From positions 1-56,307 of the forward strand of contig UQIE01000015.1 of assembly GCA_900541065.1 (NCBI GenBank): DNA of 56,307 nt. The letters run 5' to 3'. This document shows, one piece after another, positions 24,193 to 33,103 of the stretch. The stretch is from an uncultured Collinsella sp. (GTDB lineage: Bacteria; Actinomycetota; Coriobacteriia; Coriobacteriales; Coriobacteriaceae). Position numbers and translations under genes: made by a program. The notes under the pieces are model-generated. The model ran no database searches. It worked only from the letters and a program-made list of their open reading frames with translations, and was not told the origin of the DNA. How positions within the stretch are numbered: the first letter of the stretch is position 1; the number at the start of each line of letters is the position of its first letter.

Positions 24193-25407
24193 TTACTGGT
24201 AGCGTAGGCACTCCACCGGGTCGAGCTTTGCTGCACGGCGAGCGGGGTAGAAGCCAAAGATTACGCCGATGCCGACCGATACGGCAAACGCGATCAACAC
24301 TGTTGTAATGGAGAAGCTTGGCGTGATCGTCCCGGTAGCTCCAAACTCGCTCATGATGCCCGAGCTTGCGGCAAAGAACGTGAGTCCCCATGCCAGCAGA
24401 TAGCCAATCAGGACACCCAACAGTCCGCCGGTGACGCACAGCGCCGAGGACTCGGCCAAAAACTGCGCGGTGATATCGCGACGACTTGCGCCCAGGGCAC
24501 GGCGAATGCCGATCTCACGGATGCGCTCAGTCACGTTGGTGAGCATCATATTCATAATGCCGATACCGCCGACAAGCAGCGAGATGCTGGCGACAGCGCC
24601 CATGATGAGCGAGAACGCGCCCATAAAGGAGTTGAGTGCATCGATGGCGCTTTTCATGGAGGTCGCCGATACACTGTCGTACTCATCATCCTCCGCGATG
24701 CCCTTCATTGCGCGCACCTTGGACTCGATGGTCTTACAAAGCTCGTCCATGTCTGTGCCCTCGGCGGCAAGAGCCGTCACGCTGGGGAATGAAGGATTTT
24801 CGTCGCCAAACAGGCCTGAGATGGTTTCGCGCGGCATATACAGCGTGAGCGAGCCCATGGAGTCGTTGCCGCCATCAATCACACCTACAATCTGCACCTC
24901 GCCGTTGGACACCTTGATGGTTTTCCCCAGCGCATCCTGTTCGTTGCCGTAAAGCTGATCGGCGCCGCCGCGGCTGATGAGCGCCACGCGCGAGCCTGAT
25001 TGGGACTCGGCCTGGGAATAGGTGCGCCCCGCAACGAGCTTGCTGGCCCCCACGGCGTCGAGCATGTCGCTATCGACACCCTGTGCCATGACGGTATAGC
25101 TTTTATCGCCGGTCTTATACTCGGTATACGCGCTGTCGACAATGCCGATCTGCTCTATCTGCGGCACCAGTTTTTGAAGCTTCTCGATGTCTGACTCGGT
25201 GAGTTCTTGCGACGAATAGATTTGCACCATGCGTGCCGCATTGAGGCCCAGACTGTTGACCAGGCTGTTTTGGATGCCGCCGATGAGCGAAGTCATGGCG
25301 ATAACCGAGGCGATGCCGATGACAATGCCCAGGATGGTGAGCAGGCTGCGCCCCTTGTTGGCCTCGAGCGAGTGAAGGGCTTCCTGGATGAGATCGCGGG
25401 CGCTCAT
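24193..25407 (-). CDS. MacB-like ABC transporter permease
   Basis: The 404-residue protein has an N-terminal membrane segment (TILGIVIGIASVIAM), a large extracytoplasmic MacB_PCD domain (about residues 45-250) and three C-terminal helices with the FtsX signature VTERIREIGIRRALGASRRDI. It should pair with the ATPase and the membrane-fusion-like protein encoded upstream to export a peptide, lipid or toxic compound. ATG overlaps the ATPase stop by 4 bp and is preceded by AAAGGAG. It is transcribed towards the cobalamin operon. Substrate is unknown. Confidence 0.88.
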   Translation of the reverse strand: MSARDLIQEALHSLEANKGRSLLTILGIVIGIASVIAMTSLIGGIQNSLVNSLGLNAARMVQIYSSQELTESDIEKLQKLVPQIEQIGIVDSAYTEYKTGDKSYTVMAQGVDSDMLDAVGASKLVAGRTYSQAESQSGSRVALISRGGADQLYGNEQDALGKTIKVSNGEVQIVGVIDGGNDSMGSLTLYMPRETISGLFGDENPSFPSVTALAAEGTDMDELCKTIESKVRAMKGIAEDDEYDSVSATSMKSAIDALNSFMGAFSLIMGAVASISLLVGGIGIMNMMLTNVTERIREIGIRRALGASRRDITAQFLAESSALCVTGGLLGVLIGYLLAWGLTFFAASSGIMSEFGATGTITPSFSITTVLIAFAVSVGIGVIFGFYPARRAAKLDPVECLRYQ

Positions 25408-26177
25408 GCCATCACTCCTTTCGGCGGGTTGATGGAGGCGGAAATCATGGGCAGGCTATCTACGGCGCCACGCAGGGTCCGCGGTGCATGTGGAATATAC
25501 GCGCCGTCGTGAATGCGACCGTCGCGGATGGTCACGGCACGGTCGGCCTCGGCGGCGATGCCGGGGTCGTGTGTGATGAGCACGATGGTTTTGCCGCGCT
25601 TCTGGAGCTTATGGAAGGTCTCCATTACAAGCGCTCCAGTGGCGGAGTCCAGGTTTCCCGTCGGTTCGTCAGCCAAAATGATGGGCGGGTCATTAACGAG
25701 GGCGCGCGCGATGGCGACACGCTGCATCTGGCCGCCCGAGAGCTCGGATATGCGGTGGTCCCAGTGGTCGACCGGTAGCGTGACGGCCTGCAGCGCGTGG
25801 ACGGCGCGCATCTCGCGCTGGCTACGGGGCACATTGGTGTAGGCCAGCGGCAGCATCACGTTTTCGATGACCGTTAGGCGCGGCAGCAGGTTGAAGCTCT
25901 GAAAGACGAAGCCAATGCTCGGGGCGCGAACTTCGGTGAGCTCGTCATCATCGAGCTCGGCCACGTTGAGCCCTTGCAGGTAATAGTCGCCCGCCGTCGG
26001 CTTATCCAGGCAGCCCAGGATGTTCATGAGCGTTGATTTGCCCGAGCCCGAGGGGCCAGTGATAGCGACGAATTCGCCGGGATTTACCGCCAGGCTCACG
26101 TTGTGCAGGATGTGGGCGCAACCTGCCTCACTCTCAAAGATGCGGTGCACGTTGCGAATGTCGATGACGGGGCGCAT
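25404..26177 (-). CDS. MacB/LolD-type ABC transporter ATPase
   Basis: The 257-residue ATPase has Walker A GPSGSGKST (about residues 41-49), the VFQSFNLLPRLTVIENVMLPL stretch of the LolD/MacB branch, signature LSGGQMQRVAIARAL, and Walker B IILADEPTGNLDS. A C-terminal 30-residue tail continues after the usual end. It is encoded between the fusion protein (TAATG overlap) and the permease (ATGA overlap), so the three form one export operon. Confidence 0.92.
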   Translation of the reverse strand: MRPVIDIRNVHRIFESEAGCAHILHNVSLAVNPGEFVAITGPSGSGKSTLMNILGCLDKPTAGDYYLQGLNVAELDDDELTEVRAPSIGFVFQSFNLLPRLTVIENVMLPLAYTNVPRSQREMRAVHALQAVTLPVDHWDHRISELSGGQMQRVAIARALVNDPPIILADEPTGNLDSATGALVMETFHKLQKRGKTIVLITHDPGIAAEADRAVTIRDGRIHDGAYIPHAPRTLRGAVDSLPMISASINPPKGVMA

Positions 26178-27610
26178 TACATACCCTCGTCGGCAGACAT
26201 GCTGCCCGAATCCGTGCTATAGCCGCCGTCAGCCGTTGCGTCCGCTCCGGTGTCCATGACGAGGGTGTCGCCATCGCGCAGCTTGGTAACCGGCACGTTG
26301 GGGTTAATCTCGTTGCCCTGGTCGTCGCGCTTGACCTGTGTCTTGCCGACTACGGCTTCGTTGTCGTTTTGCGTCACGACGGTCACCTTCACGCGGCGGG
26401 TCTGCTTGCCCTCGTCATCGGTTGCCACGTTGACATAATAGTGTTCGCCGTCTTCGGTCATGAGCGCCATCGTCGGCACCATCACCACATCGTCGAGCTG
26501 CTCGGTCACCACCGAGACCTCGGCCGTCATGCCCGGCTTCAGGCGCGCGTCGGGCGCCTCGATGAGGATGTCGACGTTAAAGGTTACGCTGCTGCTGCCA
26601 TAGTTGGAGTCGGAGTTTGCCACCGAGGCGATGGCCGTGACCGTTCCCTGGCTCACGATATCCGGAAACGCGGGATACGTGACGTTGGCGTTCTGCCCAA
26701 CGGCGATCTTGGCGATGTCCTTTTCGCCCACCTGCACGGTCACCTTCATCTTGGATAGGTCGGCGATCTGCATGCACTGCTTGCCGCCGCTCGTATCGCT
26801 TTCGCCCATGATCATGCCGCCTGTTACCGTGGCGCCTACCTTGGCGTTGAGCTCCACGATGCTGCCCGAGCTTGGGGCCGTGACCGTACGGCTGGCGGCC
26901 TTGGCGTTCGCCTGATCGAGGTTTGCCTGGGCCGATGCGAGGCTACGCTGCGCGGCCGATACGGCGTTCGTGTCCGCTGATGCTGCGGGGGAGCCAGCCG
27001 CTGCGGAAGCTCCATCGACGTCCGTCGTTGGGGTGGCCTGCGCGGCGGCTGCGGCTTTCTGCGCGTTGGCGAGGTCTTCTTGAGCGGCTGTAACTGCACG
27101 CTGCGCCTCGGCAACGTTGCGATCGAGCTCGTCGTTTTTAATGGTCATAAGCACGTCGCCCTCGTTGACGGATTGGCCTGCCTGCACGTTGATTGAATCG
27201 ACCGTGCCGTCGACAGAAGGGGAGACCACTGAGGACGAAATGGGTTTGAGCTGGCCTTTCGCCTCGACCGTTGTGGTAAATGTGCCCTCGGTCACCATGT
27301 CGGTCACAGGCCCGCTAGCGCCCTGTGGCTGCGCATTGATAACAAGGGTTGCGACAATGGCAATGAGCGCGATGGCGCCCACGACGCCGGCGGCAATAAC
27401 GCGTCGAATCAGCTTTTTGCGTCGACGTTCGGCACGTTTTGCCTTGAGCTTGGCATATGCCTCTTCATCGGAAATCTCGGCCGCATCGTTCGTGCGTCCG
27501 TTCTGCTTGTCGGCATGTACGTGTGTAATCAGAGGAATCGTTTCGGTGGCACCTTCGGGCGTGTTCTCGGTATCATCCGGGCCCGGTGTGATCGTGGGGA
27601 CATTCGGCAT
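26177..27610 (-). CDS. HlyD/MacA-like efflux accessory protein
   Basis: The 477-residue protein has a cytoplasmic N-terminus of about 75 residues ending in a basic KRAERRRKKLIRR cluster, one membrane segment (residues 76-96), then a barrel-sandwich hybrid module (GTVDSINVQAGQSVNEGDVL), an Ala/Gln/Thr-rich coiled segment, a second lipoyl half (APSSGSIVELNAKVGATV), a beta-barrel and a disordered Asp/Ser/Gly tail. It resembles YknX/MacA partners of Gram-positive MacB exporters. ATG 27610 follows AAAGGAG by 6 nt. It is the first gene of the exporter operon. Confidence 0.88.
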   Translation of the reverse strand: MPNVPTITPGPDDTENTPEGATETIPLITHVHADKQNGRTNDAAEISDEEAYAKLKAKRAERRRKKLIRRVIAAGVVGAIALIAIVATLVINAQPQGASGPVTDMVTEGTFTTTVEAKGQLKPISSSVVSPSVDGTVDSINVQAGQSVNEGDVLMTIKNDELDRNVAEAQRAVTAAQEDLANAQKAAAAAQATPTTDVDGASAAAGSPAASADTNAVSAAQRSLASAQANLDQANAKAASRTVTAPSSGSIVELNAKVGATVTGGMIMGESDTSGGKQCMQIADLSKMKVTVQVGEKDIAKIAVGQNANVTYPAFPDIVSQGTVTAIASVANSDSNYGSSSVTFNVDILIEAPDARLKPGMTAEVSVVTEQLDDVVMVPTMALMTEDGEHYYVNVATDDEGKQTRRVKVTVVTQNDNEAVVGKTQVKRDDQGNEINPNVPVTKLRDGDTLVMDTGADATADGGYSTDSGSMSADEGM

Positions 27611-27742
27611 AGCGTCTCCTTTATAGAAAGAACCTCGATAAGTATATACGCCCACCGGTTGGGGCGGGCGCATGGGACGGTTTCTTTCGGAACTGTTAGA
27701 TTGGTCGCAGCGGTTCCACGTTGTAGGAACGCGCGCGTTGCA

Positions 27743-29476
27743 CTACGAGTGGACAACCACGCACAGACCGACTTTGATGCAGTCGTGAAGTGCCTTGGCG
27801 TCTGCCAGGCGCAGGTTGATGCAACCGTGGCTGCCGCACCACTTATAGGACTCGGCATTATCGAAGCTCTTGTCGTTTTGCCATGTAGCGTCGTGGAAGC
27901 CGATCATGTTGCCCTCAAACGGCATCCAGTAGCTCACCGGGCTCTCGTATTTGGGCTTACCGGTCTCGGGGTCCTTGGCTCCGATCAAGGTACTGCCGCC
28001 GTCGTTTCTGTTGATTTGCCACACGCCCTCGGGGGTGGCGTCTTCGCCCGGTTTGCCGGAAATAAAGTTGGCCTCCCAAACGATATTACCGTTCTCGTCA
28101 TAGTAGCGCGCGTGCTGCTCGGACAGGTCGACGTCGACATACGCCTTCCAGTCGGGCTCTCCCTTTGCGGTAAAGGTGTCGGCCTTCTGGGAGTACTTGA
28201 TCTCGATTTCGCCGGTCTGCTTGTTGTTAATGGCGTCTTCGACCTGCTTGGCGAGCGAACTGCTGTCGATGGACCAACCAAAGTCGCCGCCTTCGACGGC
28301 GCACTGCTTGCCATCGGCTCGCGTCCACCAGCGAGTGGAGCCCACGGTATTAAAGCCGTTGGCGAGCTCGGCTGCCCAGCTACTGATCTGCGACGTATCG
28401 AGCGTGGGGTTGGCCGGATCGGCAAAGCTGATCCACTGCAACACGGAGCTGCCATCAACCTTGCCGGCATCCTCGCCGTTGAGCTTGAGGGTCACGTTGA
28501 CGCCCAGGAAGTTGTTGGCGGCATTGCATGCGGCCTGAATCTGATCATCGGTCAGCGTTCCATTGAGCGGCTCATAGGCATCGTTGCCGAGCTTGGAAAG
28601 ATCTACGGTCTCGGCCAGCGAGGCAAGCTCGAGCTCGGCATACTTAATGACATGCTCGCGGTTGAGTTTTTCGTTGGAGCGCGCCTTCTCGACGGTAAAC
28701 TTGCCCGCTTGCTCGTCATAAGAGCTATTGGCCTCGAACGTGCCCGAACGCCCCTCGTTAAACTCGTCGATGGCGGCGCCCAGATCCTTCTCAAACTTCT
28801 TTTGGTCAAAGGTGTCGGAAAGCATGGACAGGTCGACGTCTTGATCAAGATCGACTTCGTTGGAGGTAGCGGTTGTTTTGGTTTTGCCGCTTAAGGATTC
28901 CACAAGGCGGACCGGCCATACAAAGGCTTCGTTGTGGCTGATGATTTCTTTTGCGGCAGCTTCGCCGTCGACGATGGGTTCATCGGACTCGGGCTGATAG
29001 GTCCAGCTAAAGTCATCGCCTGTCACGGTGAGCTTATAGTGCTTCCATGCCGAGTTGACCTTGGTGGCGGCAGACGAAGCGTTGGAGAACGAGACGTCGA
29101 CGCCGGCAATGGTGGTGTTGGGGTATGCTAGCTGCGAAAACGCTACGATGCCTACGATATAGACAATGACGATTAGACCCAGGACGACAAAGAGCGTCGT
29201 CTTTTTGCCCGACTTATTGTTCTCGGCGGGTTTGCGCGCGGGGCCGCGATCGCCTCGAGCGTGCGTGGGGGGCTGCTTGGGCGCATTGCCGTTTGCCCGG
29301 CGCTGCTGACGTTGTTGACGCTGCTGTCGCTGTTGGTTCGGGTGTTGGGAAGCGTTTGCTGCACTACGCTGCTGACCGTGGCTCGGCGCGATAGGACGCG
29401 GCGATTGAACGCCGCCGGTGTGCCTGCTCGGCTGCTGCGGATCGGGAATCAGTTGAGTTCGATCGTTTTGCGACAT
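27743..29476 (-). CDS. L,D-transpeptidase (YkuD) with PG_binding_4-like region
   Basis: The 577-residue protein makes or remodels peptidoglycan cross-links outside the membrane. A Gln/Arg/Pro-rich cytoplasmic head of about 90 residues precedes one membrane segment (TTLFVVLGLIVIVYIVGIVAF). Residues 120-440 fit the PG_binding_4/VanW-like repeats often found before YkuD. The YkuD domain ends with SHGCINLRLADAKALHD, containing the catalytic Cys. Start is ambiguous: ATG 29485 sits almost on the AAGGA, so ATG 29476, about 9 nt from it, is preferred. It stands alone between the exporter and the serine dehydratase gene. Confidence 0.92.
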   Translation of the reverse strand: MSQNDRTQLIPDPQQPSRHTGGVQSPRPIAPSHGQQRSAANASQHPNQQRQQRQQRQQRRANGNAPKQPPTHARGDRGPARKPAENNKSGKKTTLFVVLGLIVIVYIVGIVAFSQLAYPNTTIAGVDVSFSNASSAATKVNSAWKHYKLTVTGDDFSWTYQPESDEPIVDGEAAAKEIISHNEAFVWPVRLVESLSGKTKTTATSNEVDLDQDVDLSMLSDTFDQKKFEKDLGAAIDEFNEGRSGTFEANSSYDEQAGKFTVEKARSNEKLNREHVIKYAELELASLAETVDLSKLGNDAYEPLNGTLTDDQIQAACNAANNFLGVNVTLKLNGEDAGKVDGSSVLQWISFADPANPTLDTSQISSWAAELANGFNTVGSTRWWTRADGKQCAVEGGDFGWSIDSSSLAKQVEDAINNKQTGEIEIKYSQKADTFTAKGEPDWKAYVDVDLSEQHARYYDENGNIVWEANFISGKPGEDATPEGVWQINRNDGGSTLIGAKDPETGKPKYESPVSYWMPFEGNMIGFHDATWQNDKSFDNAESYKWCGSHGCINLRLADAKALHDCIKVGLCVVVHS

Positions 29477-29583
29477 CGTATGCATATCCTTCGATTTTCG
29501 CCTTGCGGTTCATCGTGTTTTTACTGGGCTTGCATTATAGCGATTGCCCTGCTGTTTGTGGTACGGAAACGGTGGCATTCAAA

Positions 29584-29609
29584 AGAGGTGGGACATTTGT
29601 CCCACCTTT
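29584..29609 (-). terminator. Terminator after the L-serine dehydratase gene
   Basis: AGGTGGGAC (29586-29594) and GTCCCACCT (29599-29607) form a perfect 9-bp stem with a 4-nt loop; on the minus strand it is followed by TCTTTT. It lies 17 bp after the serine dehydratase stop and before the transpeptidase promoter. Confidence 0.85.
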
Positions 29610-29625
29610 GAGTCGTTCTTTGCCG

Positions 29626-31233
29626 TTATCCGCACACACCGCATTTTGCACAGGCCGAAAGTGCGGCCGGAGCCTGCGCGATGCCGCCCTTTGCCGTCTC
29701 GCGCAGCGTGGCCGGCAACGCGTGACCCACCGAGAGCATGACATGTGCCATCTGGTCAAACGGCACTAAACTCTTAATGCCTGCGAGGGCGAGTTGTGCC
29801 GAGCTAAAGGCCGCGGCCACGCCGATAGCATTGCGGTTTTGGCACGGCACCTCCACGAGGCCGCCCACCGGGTCGCAGACCAGGCCCAGCAGGTTGCTCA
29901 GGGCGATGGAGCTGGCGTCGAGCGCCTGCTCGGGCGTGCCTCCGAGCATCTGCACCAGCGCGGCGGCGGCCATGGCGGCCGCGCTTCCCACCTCGGCTTG
30001 GCATCCGCCCTCGGCGCCGGCGACGCAGGCGCTCGTGGTGAGGTTGAGACCGATGGCGGCGGCACAGTAGAGGGCGTCCATGACCTGCTCGTCATCGAGC
30101 TGCAGGTGGTCGGCCAGCGCCAGCACGCAGCCGGGGACGACGCCCGCGGAGCCTGCCGTGGGGGCGGCGACGATCACGCCCATGGTGGCGGAGCGCTCGA
30201 GCACGGCCATGGCGCGTGCTACGGCTTCGGTCTGGACGGCGCCCATTAAACTGGAGCTCAGGTCGTTGTGGCCGGTGGCGTCGACAAGCTTGGCCTCGCC
30301 GCCAATGAGGCCGCCGAGCGATTGCTGCGGATTGGCGATGGGGGCCGTGGTCTCGTCTTTCATGACTTCGAGCACACGTCGCATGGAAGCGACAGCGTGT
30401 TGCTCACCGGTCAGGCGTGCCTCGCGCACGGCCATGACGGCGCCGATGTTGAGGCCCAGTTCGCCGCAGGCGTCAAGCAACTGCTCGCCGTCGTCGAAGA
30501 TTTCCTTGGCCGAGACGCCGGGGGAGAGCGATGAGGCCGAACCGGGAAGCTCAATGAAGGTGGCGTAATCGACATTATCGAGCTTGCGCAGCATGGGGAC
30601 GACGGTGTCGTCGGGGGTGCCATCGGTTTCAAACACGGAGTAGGCCTGGCCGCCCACCTCGGTACGGTAGGTGCGGCAGAAGGCGATGTTCACATGCGCG
30701 TAGGCGAGCAGGTTCGTGAGTGCGGCGAGCACGCCGGGAACATCCTGGTGCGCCACGAAGAGCGTGGAATACATGCCCGAGATGTCGACGCCGACGCCGT
30801 TGATGCGGCTGATGCGCATCTTGCCACCGCCTAGGCTCTCGCCGCGGACCTGTGCCGTGGCGCCCGCGTCGTCTTGCATGTCGATGTCCACGGTGTTGGG
30901 GTGGATGGAGGCGTCGTCGCCCTTAATGTCAAAGTGATATTCGAGGCCCTGCTCGCGTGCGAGGTCGAAGGCCTGCTTTATGTTCTCGTCGTCGGTGTCG
31001 AGGCCCAGGATGCCCGCGACGAGCGCTCGGTCGGTGCCGTGGCCGCGGTAGGTATGGGCAAAGGAGTTCCACAGGCCAAAGGTGACCTTGGTGATGCGGC
31101 CCTCGAGTAGGCTGGCGGCAACCTGGGCGCAGCGCAGGGCGCCGGCGGTGTGCGATGAGCTGGGGCCGACCATGACGGGGCCCAAGATCTCGAATGCCGA
31201 GGTCGTAGCTAGTGTTTGCGGCTTGCCTGCCAT
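29626..31233 (-). CDS. sdaA: L-serine ammonia-lyase, single-chain iron-sulfur type
   Basis: The 535-residue enzyme deaminates L-serine to pyruvate. The beta-type domain (SAFEILGPVMVGPSSSHTAGALR) is at the N-terminus, followed by an ACT-like region (LFVAHQDVPGVLAALTNLLAYAHVNI) and the alpha-type catalytic domain with AAPTAGSAGVVPG, GAEGGCQAEVGSA, LGLVCDPVGGLVEVPC and a Cys-rich end (CAKCGVCG). Cys in GCQAE, CDPVGG and VPC are the likely cluster ligands. ATG 31233 follows AGGAG. The upstream leader holds a 121-bp palindromic element. Confidence 0.93.
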   Translation of the reverse strand: MAGKPQTLATTSAFEILGPVMVGPSSSHTAGALRCAQVAASLLEGRITKVTFGLWNSFAHTYRGHGTDRALVAGILGLDTDDENIKQAFDLAREQGLEYHFDIKGDDASIHPNTVDIDMQDDAGATAQVRGESLGGGKMRISRINGVGVDISGMYSTLFVAHQDVPGVLAALTNLLAYAHVNIAFCRTYRTEVGGQAYSVFETDGTPDDTVVPMLRKLDNVDYATFIELPGSASSLSPGVSAKEIFDDGEQLLDACGELGLNIGAVMAVREARLTGEQHAVASMRRVLEVMKDETTAPIANPQQSLGGLIGGEAKLVDATGHNDLSSSLMGAVQTEAVARAMAVLERSATMGVIVAAPTAGSAGVVPGCVLALADHLQLDDEQVMDALYCAAAIGLNLTTSACVAGAEGGCQAEVGSAAAMAAAALVQMLGGTPEQALDASSIALSNLLGLVCDPVGGLVEVPCQNRNAIGVAAAFSSAQLALAGIKSLVPFDQMAHVMLSVGHALPATLRETAKGGIAQAPAALSACAKCGVCG

Positions 31234-31256
31234 GGGTGCTCCTGTTCTATCCCGTC

Positions 31257-31377
31257 GTTCCGAGGACTTTGGTATTTGGTCGCCTGCTCTACAGTCCTGG
31301 CTCGCACGGAGGCCACATTAAGTGGCCTCCGGCTCGTGCGGAACTCGCGACCGACCAAATACCAAAGCCCTCGGAAC
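31257..31377. repeat. Large palindromic element in the serine dehydratase leader
   Basis: Arms 31257-31282 and 31352-31377 are 26 bp with one mismatch; inside is a second stem (GGAGGCCAC with GTGGCCTCC, about 31308-31330). The whole can fold as one long branched hairpin. It lies 24 bp upstream of the sdaA start, between sdaA and metK. It may be a REP/MITE-like repeat or a leader RNA structure. Confidence 0.8.
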
Positions 31378-31473
31378 TAAGGATACATGGTAGAGGCGCG
31401 TGTGCTGCAAAATTCATTAGCTGGTGACGCAGCGTAGGCTCATATCGAAGCATCTTCACCACCGGATTAATAA

Positions 31474-31507
31474 AAAAGAAGCACCGCTTGGGGGCGGTGC
31501 TTCTTTT
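31474..31507 (-). terminator. Terminator after metK
   Basis: AAAAGAAGCACCGC (31474-31487) pairs with GCGGTGCTTCTTTT (31494-31507); on the minus strand it is followed by more T residues. It lies 38 bp after the metK stop. The symmetry allows bidirectional action. Confidence 0.9.
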
Positions 31508-31544
31508 GAAAGCGCATGCGTGTTGTGACCTTAGCGGCTCTTAA

Positions 31545-32825
31545 TTACAGGCCGCAGGCTGCTTTGAGTTCTTCGACTCGGTCGGTCTTCTCCCAGGTGA
31601 AGTCGGGGTCTTCGCGGCCGAAGTGACCGTAGGCTGCCGTCTTTTCGTAGATGGGGCGACGCAGGTCTAAGTCGCGGATGATTGCGCCCGGACGTAGGTC
31701 GAAGGTCTTCTCTACGGCTTTAACGATCTTGTCCTCGGCAACATATGCGGTACCGAAGGTGTCGACCATGATTGAGAGGGGCTTGGAAACGCCGATGGCG
31801 TAGGCAAGCTCGACTTCGCAGCGGTCGGCCAGACCGGCGGCGACCACGTTCTTGGCGACCCAGCGCGCGGCATACGCGGCGGAGCGGTCGACCTTGGTGC
31901 AGTCCTTACCGCTAAAGGCACCGCCGCCGTGACGTCCGTAGCCGCCGTAGGTGTCGACGATGATCTTGCGGCCAGTGAGGCCCGTGTCGCCCATGGGGCC
32001 GCCCACGACAAAGCGACCGGTTGGGTTCACGTAGATGTCCGCGTTATCCCACGGCATGTTCTCGGCAGCCATGACCGGGGTGATGACGTGCTCGATGAGG
32101 TCGGCCTTGATCTTGCCCATGTCCTCGATCTCGGCGGCGTGCTGCGTGGAGATGACGATGGTCGTGACCTCGACGGGCTTGCCGTCCTCGTAGCGCACGG
32201 TGACCTGGGTCTTGCCGTCGGGGCGCAGATAGGGCAGGGTGCCGTCGTGGCGCACGGCGGCCAAGCGCTCGGCCAGGCGGCTTGCCAGGTAGTGAGGCAT
32301 GGGCATGAGGGTCTTTGTCTCGTTGGAGGCGTAGCCGAACATCATGCCCTGGTCGCCGGCGCCGATCAGGTCGATCGGGTCGGTGGTGGCGCCGGTCTGG
32401 GTCTCAAACGACTCGTCGACGCCCTGGGCGATATCGGGGGACTGCTCGTGAATAAGGCTCATGACGCCGCAGGTATCGCAGTCAAAACCGAACTTGGCGC
32501 GGTTGTAGCCGATGCGGCGGATGACGCCGCGGGCGATTTCCTGCACGTCGACGTAGGCCTGGGTGCGGATCTCGCCGGCAACGATGACGGTGCCGGTGGT
32601 CACGAGGGTCTCGCAGGCGCAGCGGACGTTCTCCACGTTGGCAGGCACGCCGTTGGGCGCAATATAGCCCTGCTCCTGGAGCTCTATTTCTTTGGCGAGG
32701 ATTGCGTCGAGCACGGCGTCGCTGATCTGGTCGGCGATCTTATCGGGATGGCCTTCGGTCACCGACTCCGACGTAAACACAAACGATCCGTGTTGGGGCG
32801 GGATGGAACGAAGCTCTTCTGACAT
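31545..32825 (-). CDS. metK: S-adenosylmethionine synthetase
   Basis: The 426-residue enzyme makes SAM from methionine and ATP. VFTSESVTEGHPDKIADQIS at residues 16-35, GAGDQGMMFGYA, the P-loop-like region and GGGAFSGKDCTKVDRSAAY are the classic signatures. It is about 30-40 residues longer than E. coli MetK, with insertions near residue 45 and at AHGWR-free loops, but all motifs are intact. ATG 32825 follows GAAAGGA. It supplies the methyl donor used repeatedly by the cobalamin methyltransferases, though it is a normal housekeeping gene. No SAM riboswitch is visible upstream. Confidence 0.96.
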   Translation of the reverse strand: MSEELRSIPPQHGSFVFTSESVTEGHPDKIADQISDAVLDAILAKEIELQEQGYIAPNGVPANVENVRCACETLVTTGTVIVAGEIRTQAYVDVQEIARGVIRRIGYNRAKFGFDCDTCGVMSLIHEQSPDIAQGVDESFETQTGATTDPIDLIGAGDQGMMFGYASNETKTLMPMPHYLASRLAERLAAVRHDGTLPYLRPDGKTQVTVRYEDGKPVEVTTIVISTQHAAEIEDMGKIKADLIEHVITPVMAAENMPWDNADIYVNPTGRFVVGGPMGDTGLTGRKIIVDTYGGYGRHGGGAFSGKDCTKVDRSAAYAARWVAKNVVAAGLADRCEVELAYAIGVSKPLSIMVDTFGTAYVAEDKIVKAVEKTFDLRPGAIIRDLDLRRPIYEKTAAYGHFGREDPDFTWEKTDRVEELKAACGL

Positions 32826-32893
32826 GATTGTCCTTTCGAATAACGTGTCCCGGCGACCGTTACCATTCCGCCGGGCTCTGTATGCAAGGGCAC

Positions 32894-32921
32894 ATCATAG
32901 CGCGTAAATCCAACATTCACA
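32894..32921 (-). promoter_or_regulatory. Candidate metK promoter
   Basis: On the minus strand TGTGAA (32921-32916) and TATGAT (32899-32894) are spaced by 16 bp, about 70 bp upstream of the metK start. The -10 is good, the -35 poor. Confidence 0.42.
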
Positions 32922-32931
32922 CCCTTTCCGC

Positions 32932-33023
32932 ACCTACTCATTGGGGACAGGCTTAAATGAGTGGCCTTAAACTAAGAACGTCCCCAAAGACTGGTCATTT
33001 AAGTCTGTCCCCAATGAGTAGGT
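32932..33023. repeat. Palindromic REP-like repeat between metK and gltX
   Basis: The arms begin at 32932 and end at 33023, with about 28-29 bp complementary and a single internal mismatch, each containing TCATTGGGGACAG and TTAAATGA. A further copy of GTCCCC lies in the centre. The motif resembles the short palindromes associated with REP elements in many genomes. It separates the two divergent genes and lies outside both coding regions. Confidence 0.75.
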
Positions 33024-33057
33024 CGGTGCCCTTTGTGCGGAGGTCGCATTGTTGCTT

Positions 33058-33063
33058 TATACT
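33058..33063 (+). promoter_or_regulatory. Candidate gltX -10 box
   Basis: TATACT at 33058-33063 lies 40 bp before the gltX start. No convincing -35 is found at 17 bp; TTGTGC lies at about 19 bp. Confidence 0.35.
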
Positions 33064-33103
33064 GGTGCAGTTAGACATCCATCCTGCAATCGAGGAGATA
33101 TCC

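Noticed and set aside
32826..32931. SAM riboswitch upstream of metK
   Set aside because: No AGAGG-type SAM-I conserved helices and no SAM-II or SAM-III core could be found in the leader.
33024..33103. T-box leader upstream of gltX
   Set aside because: No TGGNACCGCG-like antiterminator sequence is present and the leader is short.
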